From assembly GCA_900315035.1 (NCBI GenBank), contig OMXO01000023.1, positions 1-64,000 on the forward strand: a stretch of DNA of 64,000 nucleotides, written 5' to 3'. Every line of letters starts with the position of its first letter. Within the stretch, counting starts at the first letter, position 1. This DNA is from an uncultured Prevotella sp. GTDB taxonomy: Bacteria > Bacteroidota > Bacteroidia > Bacteroidales > Bacteroidaceae. The position numbers and the translations under genes are program-made. Below the pieces are notes generated by a model. The model was not told the DNA's origin. It saw nothing but the letters and a program-made list of their open reading frames with translations, and did not search any database. This document shows, one piece after another, positions 18,522 to 26,530 of this stretch.

Positions 18522-19730
18522 TCAGAAATTCCCATATTCCTTGGCCATCGCCTTGTTGTTCAGATAGGTCTCCACGTCCTTGTCGCCACGCCCAGAGACC
18601 GTCAGCACGACCACGTCGTCGGGCTTGAATGTCAGCTTCTTCAGGGCAGCGATGGCGTGGGCACTCTCGATGGCGGGTATGATGCCCTCCATGCGTGTCA
18701 GTTCGTAGCCGCCATAGATGGCCTCGTCGTCGTTGATGCTCAATACCTGCGTACGCCCTTTCTTTGCCATGTTGCAGTGCATGGGACCCACGCCTGGGTA
18801 GTCGAGTCCGGCCGAGATGGTGAAGGCCTCCTGTATCTGTCCGTCCTCATTCTGCATCACGAGCATCTTCGCACCGTGCAGAATACCAGTCGTACCCTTG
18901 TGGATGGTGGCAGCCGTGTGGTCTGTCTCCCAGCCGTGTCCGCCAGCCTCTGCCAGCACGATCTTCACGCGCTCGTCGTTCACATAGTGGTAGATGGTGC
19001 CAGCTGCGTTAGAGCCACCGCCGATACAGGCGATGAGATAGTCGGGATAGTCGCGTCCGATCTTCTCCTCGAGTTGCCACTTGATCTCCTCCGAGATCAC
19101 GCTCTGCATGCGGGCCACGAGGTCAGGGTAGGGGTGCGGTCCCATCGTCGAACCTACGATGTAGAAGGTGTCGGCAGGATGGCAGCACCAGTCGCGGATG
19201 GCCTCCGAACAGGCATCGGATAGTGTCATGTTACCTGTGCGCACGGGGTGCACCTCTGCGCCAAGCATCTTCATGCGCTCCACATTCGTGTGCTGGCGCT
19301 CCACGTCGGTAGCACCCATGAACACTTCGCACTTCATGTTCATCAGCGCACAGACCGTTGCTGTCGCCACACCGTGCTGACCTGCGCCCGTCTCAGCGAT
19401 GATGCGCGTCTTGCCCATCTTCTTGGCCAGCAGTATCTGGCCGATCGTGTTGTTGATCTTGTGGGCTCCCGTGTGGTTCAGGTCCTCACGCTTCAGGTAG
19501 AGCTGGCAGCCGTATTTCTCACTCATGCGCTGGGCATAGTAGAGTGGTGAAGGCCTGCCTACATAGTCTTTCAGCAGCGCGTGGTAAGCCTGCTTGAACT
19601 CCGAGGATTCGATAATCGGCAGATAGGCGTCCTGCAGGTCGTGAACGCACTTGTAGAGTATCTCCGGCACGTAGGCACCGCCGAACTCTCCGTAAAACCC
19701 TCTCTCATCTACAAAATAGTTTTCTTTCAT
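18522..19730 (-). CDS. trpB: Tryptophan synthase beta subunit
   Basis: PLP enzyme condensing indole with serine. The motif LKREDLNHTGAHKINN contains the PLP-binding Lys; GAGQHGVATATVCAL and the glycine-rich phosphate cup CIGGGSNAAGTIYHY are standard, and TVSGRGDKDV ends the core. The length of 402 residues is that of TrpB1. It is the first structural gene of the operon, an unusual position compared with the enterobacterial order, and lies directly behind the Trp leader and attenuator. Confidence 0.97.
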   Translation of the reverse strand: MKENYFVDERGFYGEFGGAYVPEILYKCVHDLQDAYLPIIESSEFKQAYHALLKDYVGRPSPLYYAQRMSEKYGCQLYLKREDLNHTGAHKINNTIGQILLAKKMGKTRIIAETGAGQHGVATATVCALMNMKCEVFMGATDVERQHTNVERMKMLGAEVHPVRTGNMTLSDACSEAIRDWCCHPADTFYIVGSTMGPHPYPDLVARMQSVISEEIKWQLEEKIGRDYPDYLIACIGGGSNAAGTIYHYVNDERVKIVLAEAGGHGWETDHTAATIHKGTTGILHGAKMLVMQNEDGQIQEAFTISAGLDYPGVGPMHCNMAKKGRTQVLSINDDEAIYGGYELTRMEGIIPAIESAHAIAALKKLTFKPDDVVVLTVSGRGDKDVETYLNNKAMAKEYGNF

Positions 19731-19763
19731 TTTTATATTCTTGTTTTTGTGTGATTAAACATC

Positions 19764-19798
19764 AAAAAAGAGGCTCGCCGCTGTCGCGACAAGCCTCT
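19764..19798 (-). terminator. Intrinsic attenuator of the trp operon
   Basis: The minus strand forms AGAGGCT-T-GTCGC-GACA-GCGGC-G-AGCCTCT, a 12- to 13-bp stem with one central wobble, followed by six T residues. It sits between the trp promoter and trpB, about 30 bp past the leader peptide stop. Its 5' arm contains TCGCGACA (19782-19789), an exact complement of TGTCGCGA inside the leader ORF (19835-19842), which supplies a competing antiterminator pairing. Confidence 0.9.
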
Positions 19799-19828
19799 GG
19801 TATATCCTGATGATAACAGATACGGCAA

Positions 19829-19882
19829 TCAGCCTCGCGACATTTCATATCTCGAGCACCACCACCACCAAATGTTAAACAT
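19829..19882 (-). CDS. trpL: trp leader peptide with four consecutive Trp codons
   Basis: A 17-residue ORF reading MFNIWWWWCSRYEMSRG, with TGG TGG TGG TGG at 19859-19870. An in-frame ATG at 19903 would add seven residues, but it lies upstream of the predicted -7 box, so 19882 is preferred. The predicted transcript start is only a few bases before this ATG, so the leader mRNA may be nearly leaderless. A ribosome stalled at the Trp codons leaves 19835-19842 free to pair with the terminator arm. A ribosome reaching the stop covers that segment and lets the attenuator fold. This is classic attenuation, inferred from sequence. Confidence 0.9.
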   Translation of the reverse strand: MFNIWWWWCSRYEMSRG

Positions 19883-19890
19883 CCTGTTGT

Positions 19891-19922
19891 CAAAGTTAGG
19901 CATAATTCTTCTTTCTTGCAAA
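19891..19922 (-). promoter_or_regulatory. trp operon promoter (TTTG-N20-TAACTTTG)
   Basis: On the minus strand a TTTG -33 box (19919-19922) is separated by exactly 20 bp from TAACTTTG (19891-19898), a full match to the Bacteroidota housekeeping promoter. Transcription should start near 19884-19886, just before the leader peptide ATG. It is back-to-back with the promoter of the divergent thioesterase gene. Confidence 0.8.
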
Positions 19923-19937
19923 TTTTGAGGCGACTTT

Positions 19938-19969
19938 TTTGATAAATTGAAAGAAAAAGTGTATTTTTG
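19938..19969 (+). promoter_or_regulatory. Promoter of the thioesterase gene (TTTG-N20-TATTTTTG)
   Basis: TTTG at 19938-19941, 20-bp spacer, TATTTTTG at 19962-19969, then the ATG at 19991. A full two-box match to the Bacteroidota consensus. Its -33 box lies 15 bp from the -33 box of the divergent trp promoter. Confidence 0.75.
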
Positions 19970-19990
19970 CCGACGATTTATCAGTAAACG

Positions 19991-20404
19991 ATGACTTTAA
20001 AAGACTTTTTAACACAGGGCGACCGTTTCGCAGCCGATAATGGTTGCATATTAAAAGAGGTACGCGAAGGCTATGCACGGGCAGAGATGCTCGTCACTGA
20101 ACACCATCTTAACGCAGGGGGCGTCTGTCAGGGCGGTGCCTACTTCACGTTGGCAGATATCGCACTGGCTGCCGTGATGAACAGTCGTGGCATGCTCACC
20201 TTCGGACTGGAGAATAACATCGTGTTCCTCAAGAGCGCTCGAGTAGGCGATACCCTGATTGCTGAGGCCACAGAGGTGTATAACCATCACAAGATACCCT
20301 ACGTCGATGTGCGTGTCACCAATCAGCATGGCGACCTCTGCTGTGTTGTCACAGGTCTGGCTTACCGCAAGAATGCCGATCTCCCCATTGACGCCCTCGA
20401 ATAA
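19991..20404 (+). CDS. PaaI-type hotdog-fold acyl-CoA thioesterase
   Basis: The 137-residue single hotdog domain of the PaaI/YbgC class hydrolyses acyl- or aryl-CoA thioesters in the cytoplasm. The signature is LNAGGVCQGGAYFTLADIAL, with the central helix and catalytic-type Asp, followed by strands LENNIVFLKSARVGDTL and YVDVRVTNQHG. Transcribed alone, divergently from trp. A weak hairpin with a T-run (about 20462-20488) may end the transcript. Substrate cannot be told from sequence. Confidence 0.88.
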   Translation: MTLKDFLTQGDRFAADNGCILKEVREGYARAEMLVTEHHLNAGGVCQGGAYFTLADIALAAVMNSRGMLTFGLENNIVFLKSARVGDTLIAEATEVYNHHKIPYVDVRVTNQHGDLCCVVTGLAYRKNADLPIDALE

Positions 20405-20611
20405 TCACCGCAATAATACTCTGTTTATCAGAAGAAGATGTCTTTTGTCGATCCTAACCTCGACACTCTGATGACGTGTCTCTTTTTTCTTAGATTGTTA
20501 AATAATACAAAATTGCTAGGTGCTTGGTTACATTTGTGACTTTTTTTTTCATAACTTTGCAGCGAAATATTAATCAATTGATAAACTTATAATAATTAAT
20601 TTCTTGTGAAT

Positions 20612-20722
20612 ATGAAAAAGCATGTTATTCTGGGAGTATTGGGCTTAGCCGTTACTTCGGTTTTTACGAGTTGCTCAAAAGGATCTGACCTTTATGACGC
20701 AGGTACTATTGGTATAATATAA
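20612..20722 (+). CDS. Very small putative lipoprotein (36 residues)
   Basis: ATG-initiated 36-codon ORF with a full lipoprotein signal: basic MKKH, hydrophobic VILGVLGLAVTSVF, lipobox TSC at residue 21, then only about 15 residues (SKGSDLYDAGTIGII). A -7 box TAACTTTG stands at 20552-20559, and a strong terminator begins 6 bp after the stop, so it looks like a complete monocistronic gene. The SKGSDLYD start resembles the mature N-termini of larger Bacteroidota lipoproteins, so it may be a remnant of one. Function unknown. Confidence 0.65.
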   Translation: MKKHVILGVLGLAVTSVFTSCSKGSDLYDAGTIGII

Positions 20723-20727
20723 AAAGG

Positions 20728-20763
20728 AAACGCCCTTGAGAAACCTCCAGGGCGTTTTTTTTT
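20728..20763 (+). terminator. Strong intrinsic terminator after the small lipoprotein
   Basis: AAACGCCC pairs with GGGCGTTT around a 14-base loop, followed by a run of nine T residues. It lies immediately downstream of the 36-residue ORF on the plus strand. On the minus strand it also lies just past the lipocalin-like gene. Confidence 0.85.
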
Positions 20764-20789
20764 GAATCGAATGAAAAGTAGTGTAGTAC

Positions 20790-21308
20790 CTACTTTACCT
20801 TAACCAGCTCGTAATTGGCGGTATAGGTTGTGCCGTCGTCACGCAAACGCAGGGCCTTCCACTTCATAGCCCCGTTATTGACGGACTCAATCTCCCACCA
20901 CTCGCGGTTTTCCTCTTTCCCAGTGCCATTGGCCTTCCAGCGGGTACACAGCAAGATGCCGTCAAGGATATAGTCATTCATGACGTCATCAGTGGCTTTC
21001 CATTCACCATCCACCTTATCATAGAAGGTGTAGGTGCCGTCAGCGCGGAACGCCCAACGGTGCTCCTTGCCATCGTCAAAGCCCGACTCGTCGTTCGACC
21101 TTTTTCCTTCCCACGTGCCAAGGATGTCTTTTTCATAGTCTGCGGTGACACGCTCCCAGCGGTCTTGGGTAACATCCTGGAAAACCATCTCTCCGTTGGC
21201 AAAGATACGCCAGTCATAGGCCATGAATATGTTTTTATCATCGATGGATTTGACCGTCATGTAAACCAGATGGTCTCTCTCTTCAGCATCCTTTGTCGTA
21301 AATGTCAC
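20790..21308 (-). CDS. Lipocalin-like protein lacking a signal peptide, possibly N-terminally truncated
   Basis: The 172 residues contain one complete lipocalin-like unit (about 62-172: DILGTWEGKRS ... HRWAFRADGTYTFYDKVDGEW ... GAMKWKALRL). Before it come what look like the last strands of another unit (VYMTVKSIDDKNIFMAYDW ... WERV). The frame opens with GTG at 21308; no signal peptide or lipobox is visible, unusual for this family in Bacteroidota. An ATG frame just upstream (MATMKQGDIYDKGC) stops at once. A good promoter is present upstream. Either the gene starts at GTG as a cytoplasmic protein or it has lost its 5' part. Confidence 0.6.
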   Translation of the reverse strand: MTFTTKDAEERDHLVYMTVKSIDDKNIFMAYDWRIFANGEMVFQDVTQDRWERVTADYEKDILGTWEGKRSNDESGFDDGKEHRWAFRADGTYTFYDKVDGEWKATDDVMNDYILDGILLCTRWKANGTGKEENREWWEIESVNNGAMKWKALRLRDDGTTYTANYELVKVK

Positions 21309-21354
21309 CTTGTTTCATTGTTGCCATATCTATCTCTCTTTCTTTTTTTTATTG

Positions 21355-21385
21355 CAAAGGTAGAAAAAATACTGAATTATGCAAA
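21355..21385 (-). promoter_or_regulatory. Promoter of the lipocalin-like gene (TTTG-N19-TACCTTTG)
   Basis: Minus-strand TTTG (21382-21385), 19-bp spacer, TACCTTTG (21355-21362): a full two-box consensus match about 47 bp upstream of the GTG start, supporting that the gene is still transcribed. The stretch 21386-21479 beyond it holds only a small GGATAT-TCG-ATATCC hairpin. Confidence 0.7.
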
Positions 21386-21479
21386 CTTTTTTGCAAATCT
21401 TTTTAGGAAAAATGAGGGATATTCGATATCCTCTTGAACCTCCCTTGCCGTCCCCCTAAACCGGACAACCTGTCGGGAA

Positions 21480-21670
21480 GTTATTCCACTTATAACTTAT
21501 TCACTTTGGACATTTGTATTTCCAAATTTCAATTTTATAGATATAGATAATTATTATATATTATAATATATAATAATTTAATAATATATATATAATATAA
21601 ACTTCTCTGGTAAGATTTCACTTTCCAAAACCCAAATGTCCAAAGTGAATAAGTTATAACTGGAATAACC
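21480..21670. repeat. 37-bp inverted repeat pair flanking an AT-rich core
   Basis: Left arm 21480-21516 (begins GTTATTCCACTTATAACTTA) and right arm 21634-21670 are reverse complements over 37 bp with a single C/G mismatch. The 117-bp core between them is almost pure A/T (runs of ATATATAATATA) and has no plausible ORF. No clear target-site duplication was found in the flanks. The form suggests a miniature inverted-repeat element or a large cruciform/hairpin between two genes that are both on the minus strand. Confidence 0.8.
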
Positions 21671-21727
21671 TCTAATGGGAAAAGGGGTAAGGGAGAGCGA
21701 AAAACTCTCCCCTTGATCTTGGTCTTA

Positions 21728-22717
21728 CTAGATTTCCCAACCGATGGCAGAAGCACCGAGGACGGCAGCGCTAGCGCCGTCGAGTCCGCTGACGAGGAAC
21801 TGAGCCTTGCCCTTGAAGATCTTCAGGACGTGGGCTTCGTAGGACTCGCGGATAGGCTTCATGATCAGTTCTCCAGCCTTTACCATACCACCGAAGAAGA
21901 TGAAGGCCTCGGGTGACGAGAAGGCTGCGAAGTCGGCACAAGCCTCACCAAGCATCTTACCCGTGAAGTCGTAGATCTCCTTGGCGAGTTCGTCGCCCTT
22001 ACCAGCTGCAATCGACACATCGAGCGAGGTAATCTTCTCAGGATCCAACTCGCGCAGCAGGCTGGGACGGTCGGTCTTGAGGAGCAGTTCGCGAGCCGTG
22101 CGGGCCACACCAGTAGCCGAGCAGTAGCTTTCCAGACAGCCGGTACGTCCGCATCCGCAGAGACGACCTTCCTCACCGCGTACCATCGTGACGTGTCCGA
22201 GTTCTCCGGCAAAGCCGTCGTGTCCGTAAAGCAGCTGACCATTGACGACGATACCTGAACCTACGCCAGTGCCAAGGGTGATGACGATGAAGTTCTTCAT
22301 GCCGCGAGCCACGCCATAGACCATCTCGCCGATAGCGGCTGCGTTAGCGTCGTTGGTGAGTGCAACGGGGATGTTGTTCAGTCTTTCACTGAAAAGTTTT
22401 GCCAGGGGAACGATGCCGTCGTGTGCCCAAGGCAGATTGGGTGCAAACTCGATGGTGCCATTGTAGTAGTTGCCGTTAGGTGCACCAATACCCATAGACT
22501 TGATCTTTTCGATACCGCCTACCTGGTCGATGATGACCTGCAGAGCCTCTACACAGGCATCTACATAGTCTTCTACCTTTTCGTAACCGCCAGTCTTGAT
22601 GGCTGTTGTTGCTTTGATTTCACCACGGGCATCTACAATGCCGAAGACGGAGTTTGTTCCTCCTAAGTCCAAGCCTATAACGTAAGGCTTGATTCCTGCG
22701 TTCTGTTCGTTCATCAT
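21728..22717 (-). CDS. ROK-family sugar kinase (glucokinase-like)
   Basis: ATP-dependent hexose kinase. The frame is open to 22780, but the Met pair at 22715-22717 is the sensible start, giving about 329 residues. The N-terminal phosphate loop GLDLGGTNSVFGIVD, the substrate region ALTNDANAAAIGE, and the ROK zinc-type signature CGCGRTGCLESYCS are present, followed by FIFFGGMVKAGE. No DNA-binding domain is present, so it is a kinase rather than a NagC-type repressor. Glucose is the usual substrate of this branch, but that is inference. Confidence 0.92.
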   Translation of the reverse strand: MMNEQNAGIKPYVIGLDLGGTNSVFGIVDARGEIKATTAIKTGGYEKVEDYVDACVEALQVIIDQVGGIEKIKSMGIGAPNGNYYNGTIEFAPNLPWAHDGIVPLAKLFSERLNNIPVALTNDANAAAIGEMVYGVARGMKNFIVITLGTGVGSGIVVNGQLLYGHDGFAGELGHVTMVRGEEGRLCGCGRTGCLESYCSATGVARTARELLLKTDRPSLLRELDPEKITSLDVSIAAGKGDELAKEIYDFTGKMLGEACADFAAFSSPEAFIFFGGMVKAGELIMKPIRESYEAHVLKIFKGKAQFLVSGLDGASAAVLGASAIGWEI

Positions 22718-22838
22718 TATAGTTTTATGTTTGATTTTGCAAATTCGGCACAAATTTAGTAAAAAACCTCTATTTACCACCCTTTTTTACGGAAATTAAC
22801 CATTCTTTCCGAATATTTTTTGTACCTTTGCACCCGTT

Positions 22839-23501
22839 ATGCCATTTCATGTACCTATTAATATATTGGATTTCATCTTCAAGGGGATGATGATCGGGGT
22901 GATAGCCAGTGCTCCGATGGGGCCTGTCGGTATCCTTTGTGTACAGCGTACACTTAACAAGGGTCGCTGGTATGGTATGGCTACCGGTCTGGGGGCTGCA
23001 GTGAGTGATATCATCTATGCTGGCTTTGCAGGCTTCGGTATGTCGTTTGTCATGGATTTTATCACCAATACACAGAATCGTTTCTATCTGCAGCTGGTGG
23101 GTAGCGTGATGCTGCTCGGCTTTGGTCTCTATACCTACCGTTCCGACCCTACGCGTAAGATGCACCAGTCGGGCCAGCAGAAGGGAACCATCTGGTATAA
23201 TGCGTGGACGGCCTTTCTGGTGACGTTCTCCAATCCGCTGATCATCTTCCTGTTCCTGGCGATGTATGCCCAGTTTGCGTTTGTGCTGCCTAACCATCCT
23301 TTCGAGATGCTGGTAGGTTTTGCCAGTATTGTGGGCGGTGCCTTGCTCTGGTGGTGGGGGCTGACCTGGCTGGTGGATAAGATCCGTACGAAGTTTGATA
23401 CTAATGGTATCAAGATTATCAATCAGATCATCGGTGTGGCCGTGATAGTCGGATCGGTTATTATGTTGTTGGGCACAACAACCAATTTGCTGAGATTTTA
23501 G
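22839..23501 (+). CDS. LysE-family amino-acid/small-solute exporter
   Basis: Inner-membrane protein of 220 residues with about six hydrophobic segments. The LysE/RhtB hallmark is near the N-terminus: IGVIASAPMGPVGILCVQRTL. TYRSDPTRK is a cytoplasmic loop, and FLVTFSNPLIIFLFLAMYA is the conserved second-half motif. A -7 box TACCTTTG (22823-22830) lies just before the ATG, implying a very short leader. Followed by the DUF4924 gene after 3 bp. Confidence 0.87.
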   Translation: MPFHVPINILDFIFKGMMIGVIASAPMGPVGILCVQRTLNKGRWYGMATGLGAAVSDIIYAGFAGFGMSFVMDFITNTQNRFYLQLVGSVMLLGFGLYTYRSDPTRKMHQSGQQKGTIWYNAWTAFLVTFSNPLIIFLFLAMYAQFAFVLPNHPFEMLVGFASIVGGALLWWWGLTWLVDKIRTKFDTNGIKIINQIIGVAVIVGSVIMLLGTTTNLLRF

Positions 23502-23504
23502 ATT

Positions 23505-24050
23505 ATGTTTGTAGCACAAGAGTTAAGAAAGAAGAATATTGCCGAATATCTGCTGTATATGTGGCAGATAGAGGACACGATACGTGCCTTCGACTGTTCG
23601 CTGTCGAGGATCAAGCGTGAGTATGTGGAGCGTTTCGATTTCTCGGAGGAGCAGAAGGAAGAGGAGACCGACTGGTTTGGCAACCTGATCAGGATGATGA
23701 ATCAGGAAGGCTGCAGGGAGAAGGGACATCTGCAGATAAACAAGGTGACGATGCAGATGCTGATTGAACTGCACCAGCAGTTGCTGCAGTCGCCCAAGTT
23801 CCCCTTTTATAACACGGAGTACTATAAGGTGCTGCCGTTTATCGTGGAACTGCGTAATCGTGGGGCGAACAAGGAGGAAAACGAGATTGAGACCTGTTTT
23901 AACTCGTTGTATGGGGTGATGATGCTCCGTCTGCAGAAGAAGGATATCTCGCCCGACACGCAGCATGCCGTGAAGGAAATCAGTACCTTTATCGGTATGC
24001 TCTCTGACTATTACAAGAAGGATAAGGAGGAAGGATTGAAATTTGAATAA
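23505..24050 (+). CDS. DUF4924-type conserved Bacteroidota protein
   Basis: Cytoplasmic, mostly helical 181-residue protein starting MFVAQELRKKNIAEYLLYMW, the pattern I associate with DUF4924, a family of unknown function found beside housekeeping genes in Bacteroidota. No catalytic motif or membrane segment is seen. It sits 3 bp after the exporter gene and 1 bp before rmlD, so it belongs to that transcript. Confidence 0.75.
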   Translation: MFVAQELRKKNIAEYLLYMWQIEDTIRAFDCSLSRIKREYVERFDFSEEQKEEETDWFGNLIRMMNQEGCREKGHLQINKVTMQMLIELHQQLLQSPKFPFYNTEYYKVLPFIVELRNRGANKEENEIETCFNSLYGVMMLRLQKKDISPDTQHAVKEISTFIGMLSDYYKKDKEEGLKFE

Positions 24051-24051
24051 T

Positions 24052-24909
24052 ATGAATATATTGATAACGGGCTGCAATGGCCAATTAGGAAACGAGATGC
24101 AACTGCTGGAGAAGGAGAATCCCCAGCATACCTATTTTAATACGGATGTGGCTGAGCTCGACATCACCGACCAGGCTGCTGTGGAGACATTCGTGAGCGA
24201 TCATGAGATCGACGGTATCGTGAACTGTGCCGCCTATACGGCTGTAGATAAGGCTGAGAGCAATAAGGAACTCTGCACGACGCTGAACACGGTGGCACCC
24301 GCCTATCTGGCTGCTGCCGTTGAGAAGCGTGGGGGATGGATGATCCAGATATCAACAGACTATGTGTTCAACGGCACGAAGCACACACCTTATGTGGAGA
24401 CAGACACGCCTTGTCCTGACAGTGTGTATGGTTCGACGAAGCTGGCTGGTGAGTTGGGTGTGACGAAATTCTGCAAGCGCACGATGATTATCCGTACTGC
24501 CTGGCTCTATTCGACCTTCGGCAATAACTTTGTCAAGACGATGATACGTCTGGGGAAAGAGCGCCCTGAACTGGGTGTCATCTTCGACCAGATTGGTACG
24601 CCTACTTATGCGCGCGACTTGGCTGTGGCTATCTTTGAGGCTATCAAACAGGGTGTGGTTCCTGGTGTGTACCACTTTAGTAATGAGGGTGTTATCTCGT
24701 GGTATGACTTTACGAAGGCTATTCACCGTATTGCTGGTATCAAGGACTGCAGGGTGCGCCCCTTGCATACGGAGGAGTATCCTACGCCAGCCAATCGCCC
24801 TCACTACAGCGTGCTCGACAAGACGAAGATCAAGCAGACGTATGGCATCGAGATTCCATATTGGGAGGATAGTCTTGCTGAGTGCATTAAACTTTTAGGC
24901 AAAGATTAA
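24052..24909 (+). CDS. rmlD: dTDP-4-dehydrorhamnose reductase
   Basis: Last step of dTDP-L-rhamnose synthesis. The frame extends to a TTG at 24043, but ATG 24052 begins the Rossmann strand MNILITGCNGQLGNEM. Family motifs follow: NCAAYTAVDKAE, STDYVFNGTK, and the catalytic Tyr-x-x-x-Lys in VYGSTKLAGE. It is separated from rmlA by 9 kb, and rmlB/rmlC are not in the window, so the pathway genes are scattered. Confidence 0.94.
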   Translation: MNILITGCNGQLGNEMQLLEKENPQHTYFNTDVAELDITDQAAVETFVSDHEIDGIVNCAAYTAVDKAESNKELCTTLNTVAPAYLAAAVEKRGGWMIQISTDYVFNGTKHTPYVETDTPCPDSVYGSTKLAGELGVTKFCKRTMIIRTAWLYSTFGNNFVKTMIRLGKERPELGVIFDQIGTPTYARDLAVAIFEAIKQGVVPGVYHFSNEGVISWYDFTKAIHRIAGIKDCRVRPLHTEEYPTPANRPHYSVLDKTKIKQTYGIEIPYWEDSLAECIKLLGKD

Positions 24910-24940
24910 TCTTTTAGGCACGGATTAACAAAGATTGTTT

Positions 24941-26530
24941 ATGAATCAGGAGATAGAAAGAAGACGAACATTTGCGATTATATCGCACCCGGATGCGGGT
25001 AAGACAACACTGACAGAGAAGTTCCTGCTGTTTGGTGGACAGATACAGGTGGCAGGTGCTGTCAAGAACAATAAGATCAAGAAGACTGCCACATCCGACT
25101 GGATGGACATCGAGAAGCAGCGCGGTATCTCGGTATCGACCTCTGTCATGGAGTTCGACTATACCCCCGACGGCTCCAATATAGAATACAAAGTAAACAT
25201 TCTCGATACCCCAGGTCACCAGGACTTCGCAGAAGATACCTTCCGTACGCTCACAGCCGTTGACTCGGCTATTATCGTGGTAGATGGTGCCAAGGGTGTA
25301 GAGACGCAGACACGTAAACTGATGACCGTCTGTCGCATGAGAAAGACGCCCGTCATCATCTTCATCAATAAGATGGACCGCGAGGGCCGTGACCCCTTTG
25401 ACCTGCTCGACGAACTGGAACAGGAACTCGAGATCAAGGTGCGCCCCCTGAGCTGGCCTATCAACCAAGGAGCAAAGTTTAAGGGCGTCTATAATATCTA
25501 CGAACAGAAACTCGACCTCTTTACACCTGACAAACAGCGCGTTACAGACAAAGTGGAGGTAAATATTGACAGCGAGGAACTCGACCAGAGAGTAGGCGAG
25601 GACAATGCCGCCAAGTTGCGCGAAGACCTGGAACTCGTAGATGGCGTCTATCCGGAATTCGACGTGGAGACCTATCGCTCGGCAGAGGTGGCACCCGTAT
25701 TCTTTGGCTCGGCCCTGAATAATTTCGGTGTCCAGGAACTGTTGAACTGCTTCGTGGAGATAGCCCCCAGTCCGCGTCCGACAAAGGCTGAGGAGCGCGA
25801 GGTGGAGCCCGAGGAGAAGAAATTTACAGGCTTTATCTTCAAGATTACAGCCAACATTGACCCCAACCATCGCTCGTGTATCGCCTTCTGTAAGGTATGT
25901 AGCGGACAGTTCCGCCGCAATCAGCCTTATCTGCATGTGCGTCAGGGTAAGACCATGCGTTTTACCTCGCCTACACAGTTTATGGCGCAGCGAAAATCGA
26001 CCATCGACGAAGCCTGGCCAGGTGATATCGTAGGTCTGCCAGATACGGGTGGCGTCTTTAAGATCGGCGACACACTCACTGAGGGTGAACCTCTGCATTT
26101 CCGCGGACTGCCATCTTTCTCGCCAGAACTGTTCAAGTATATCGAGAACGACGACCCGATGAAAGCCAAGCAGTTGCAGAAGGGTATCGACCAGCTGATG
26201 GACGAGGGTGTGGCCCAGTTGTTCGTCAATCAGTTTAATAACCGTAAGATTATCGGCACCGTAGGTCAGCTGCAGTTCGAGGTGATACAGTATCGTCTGG
26301 AGAACGAATACAACGCCAAGTGCCGCTGGGAGCCCGTCCATCTCTACAAGGCTTGTTGGATAGAGAGTGATGACGACGCAGAACTGGAGAACTTCAAGAA
26401 GCGCAAGTACCAGTATATGGCCAAAGACAAGGAGGGACGCGATGTGTTCCTCGCCGACTCGGGCTATGTGTTGTCGATGGCTCAGGAAGACTTCAAGCAT
26501 ATCAAGTTCCATTTTACAAGTGAATTCTAA
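24941..26530 (+). CDS. prfC: Peptide chain release factor 3
   Basis: Translational GTPase that recycles RF1/RF2. ATG 24941 (after an in-frame TTG at 24935) begins [25 protein letters not shown], with the G1 loop. G3 is DTPGHQDF and G4 is NKMDRE. The RF3-specific [20 protein letters not shown] segment separates it from EF-G. The length of about 529 residues is normal. Its stop overlaps the ATG of the next gene (TAATG). Confidence 0.95.
   Translation: MNQEIERRRTFAIISHPDAGKTTLTEKFLLFGGQIQVAGAVKNNKIKKTATSDWMDIEKQRGISVSTSVMEFDYTPDGSNIEYKVNILDTPGHQDFAEDTFRTLTAVDSAIIVVDGAKGVETQTRKLMTVCRMRKTPVIIFINKMDREGRDPFDLLDELEQELEIKVRPLSWPINQGAKFKGVYNIYEQKLDLFTPDKQRVTDKVEVNIDSEELDQRVGEDNAAKLREDLELVDGVYPEFDVETYRSAEVAPVFFGSALNNFGVQELLNCFVEIAPSPRPTKAEEREVEPEEKKFTGFIFKITANIDPNHRSCIAFCKVCSGQFRRNQPYLHVRQGKTMRFTSPTQFMAQRKSTIDEAWPGDIVGLPDTGGVFKIGDTLTEGEPLHFRGLPSFSPELFKYIENDDPMKAKQLQKGIDQLMDEGVAQLFVNQFNNRKIIGTVGQLQFEVIQYRLENEYNAKCRWEPVHLYKACWIESDDDAELENFKKRKYQYMAKDKEGRDVFLADSGYVLSMAQEDFKHIKFHFTSEF

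Noticed and set aside
19883..19903. Longer trp leader peptide starting at 19903
   Set aside because: The upstream ATG precedes the consensus -7 box at 19891-19898, so it would not be in the transcript from that promoter.
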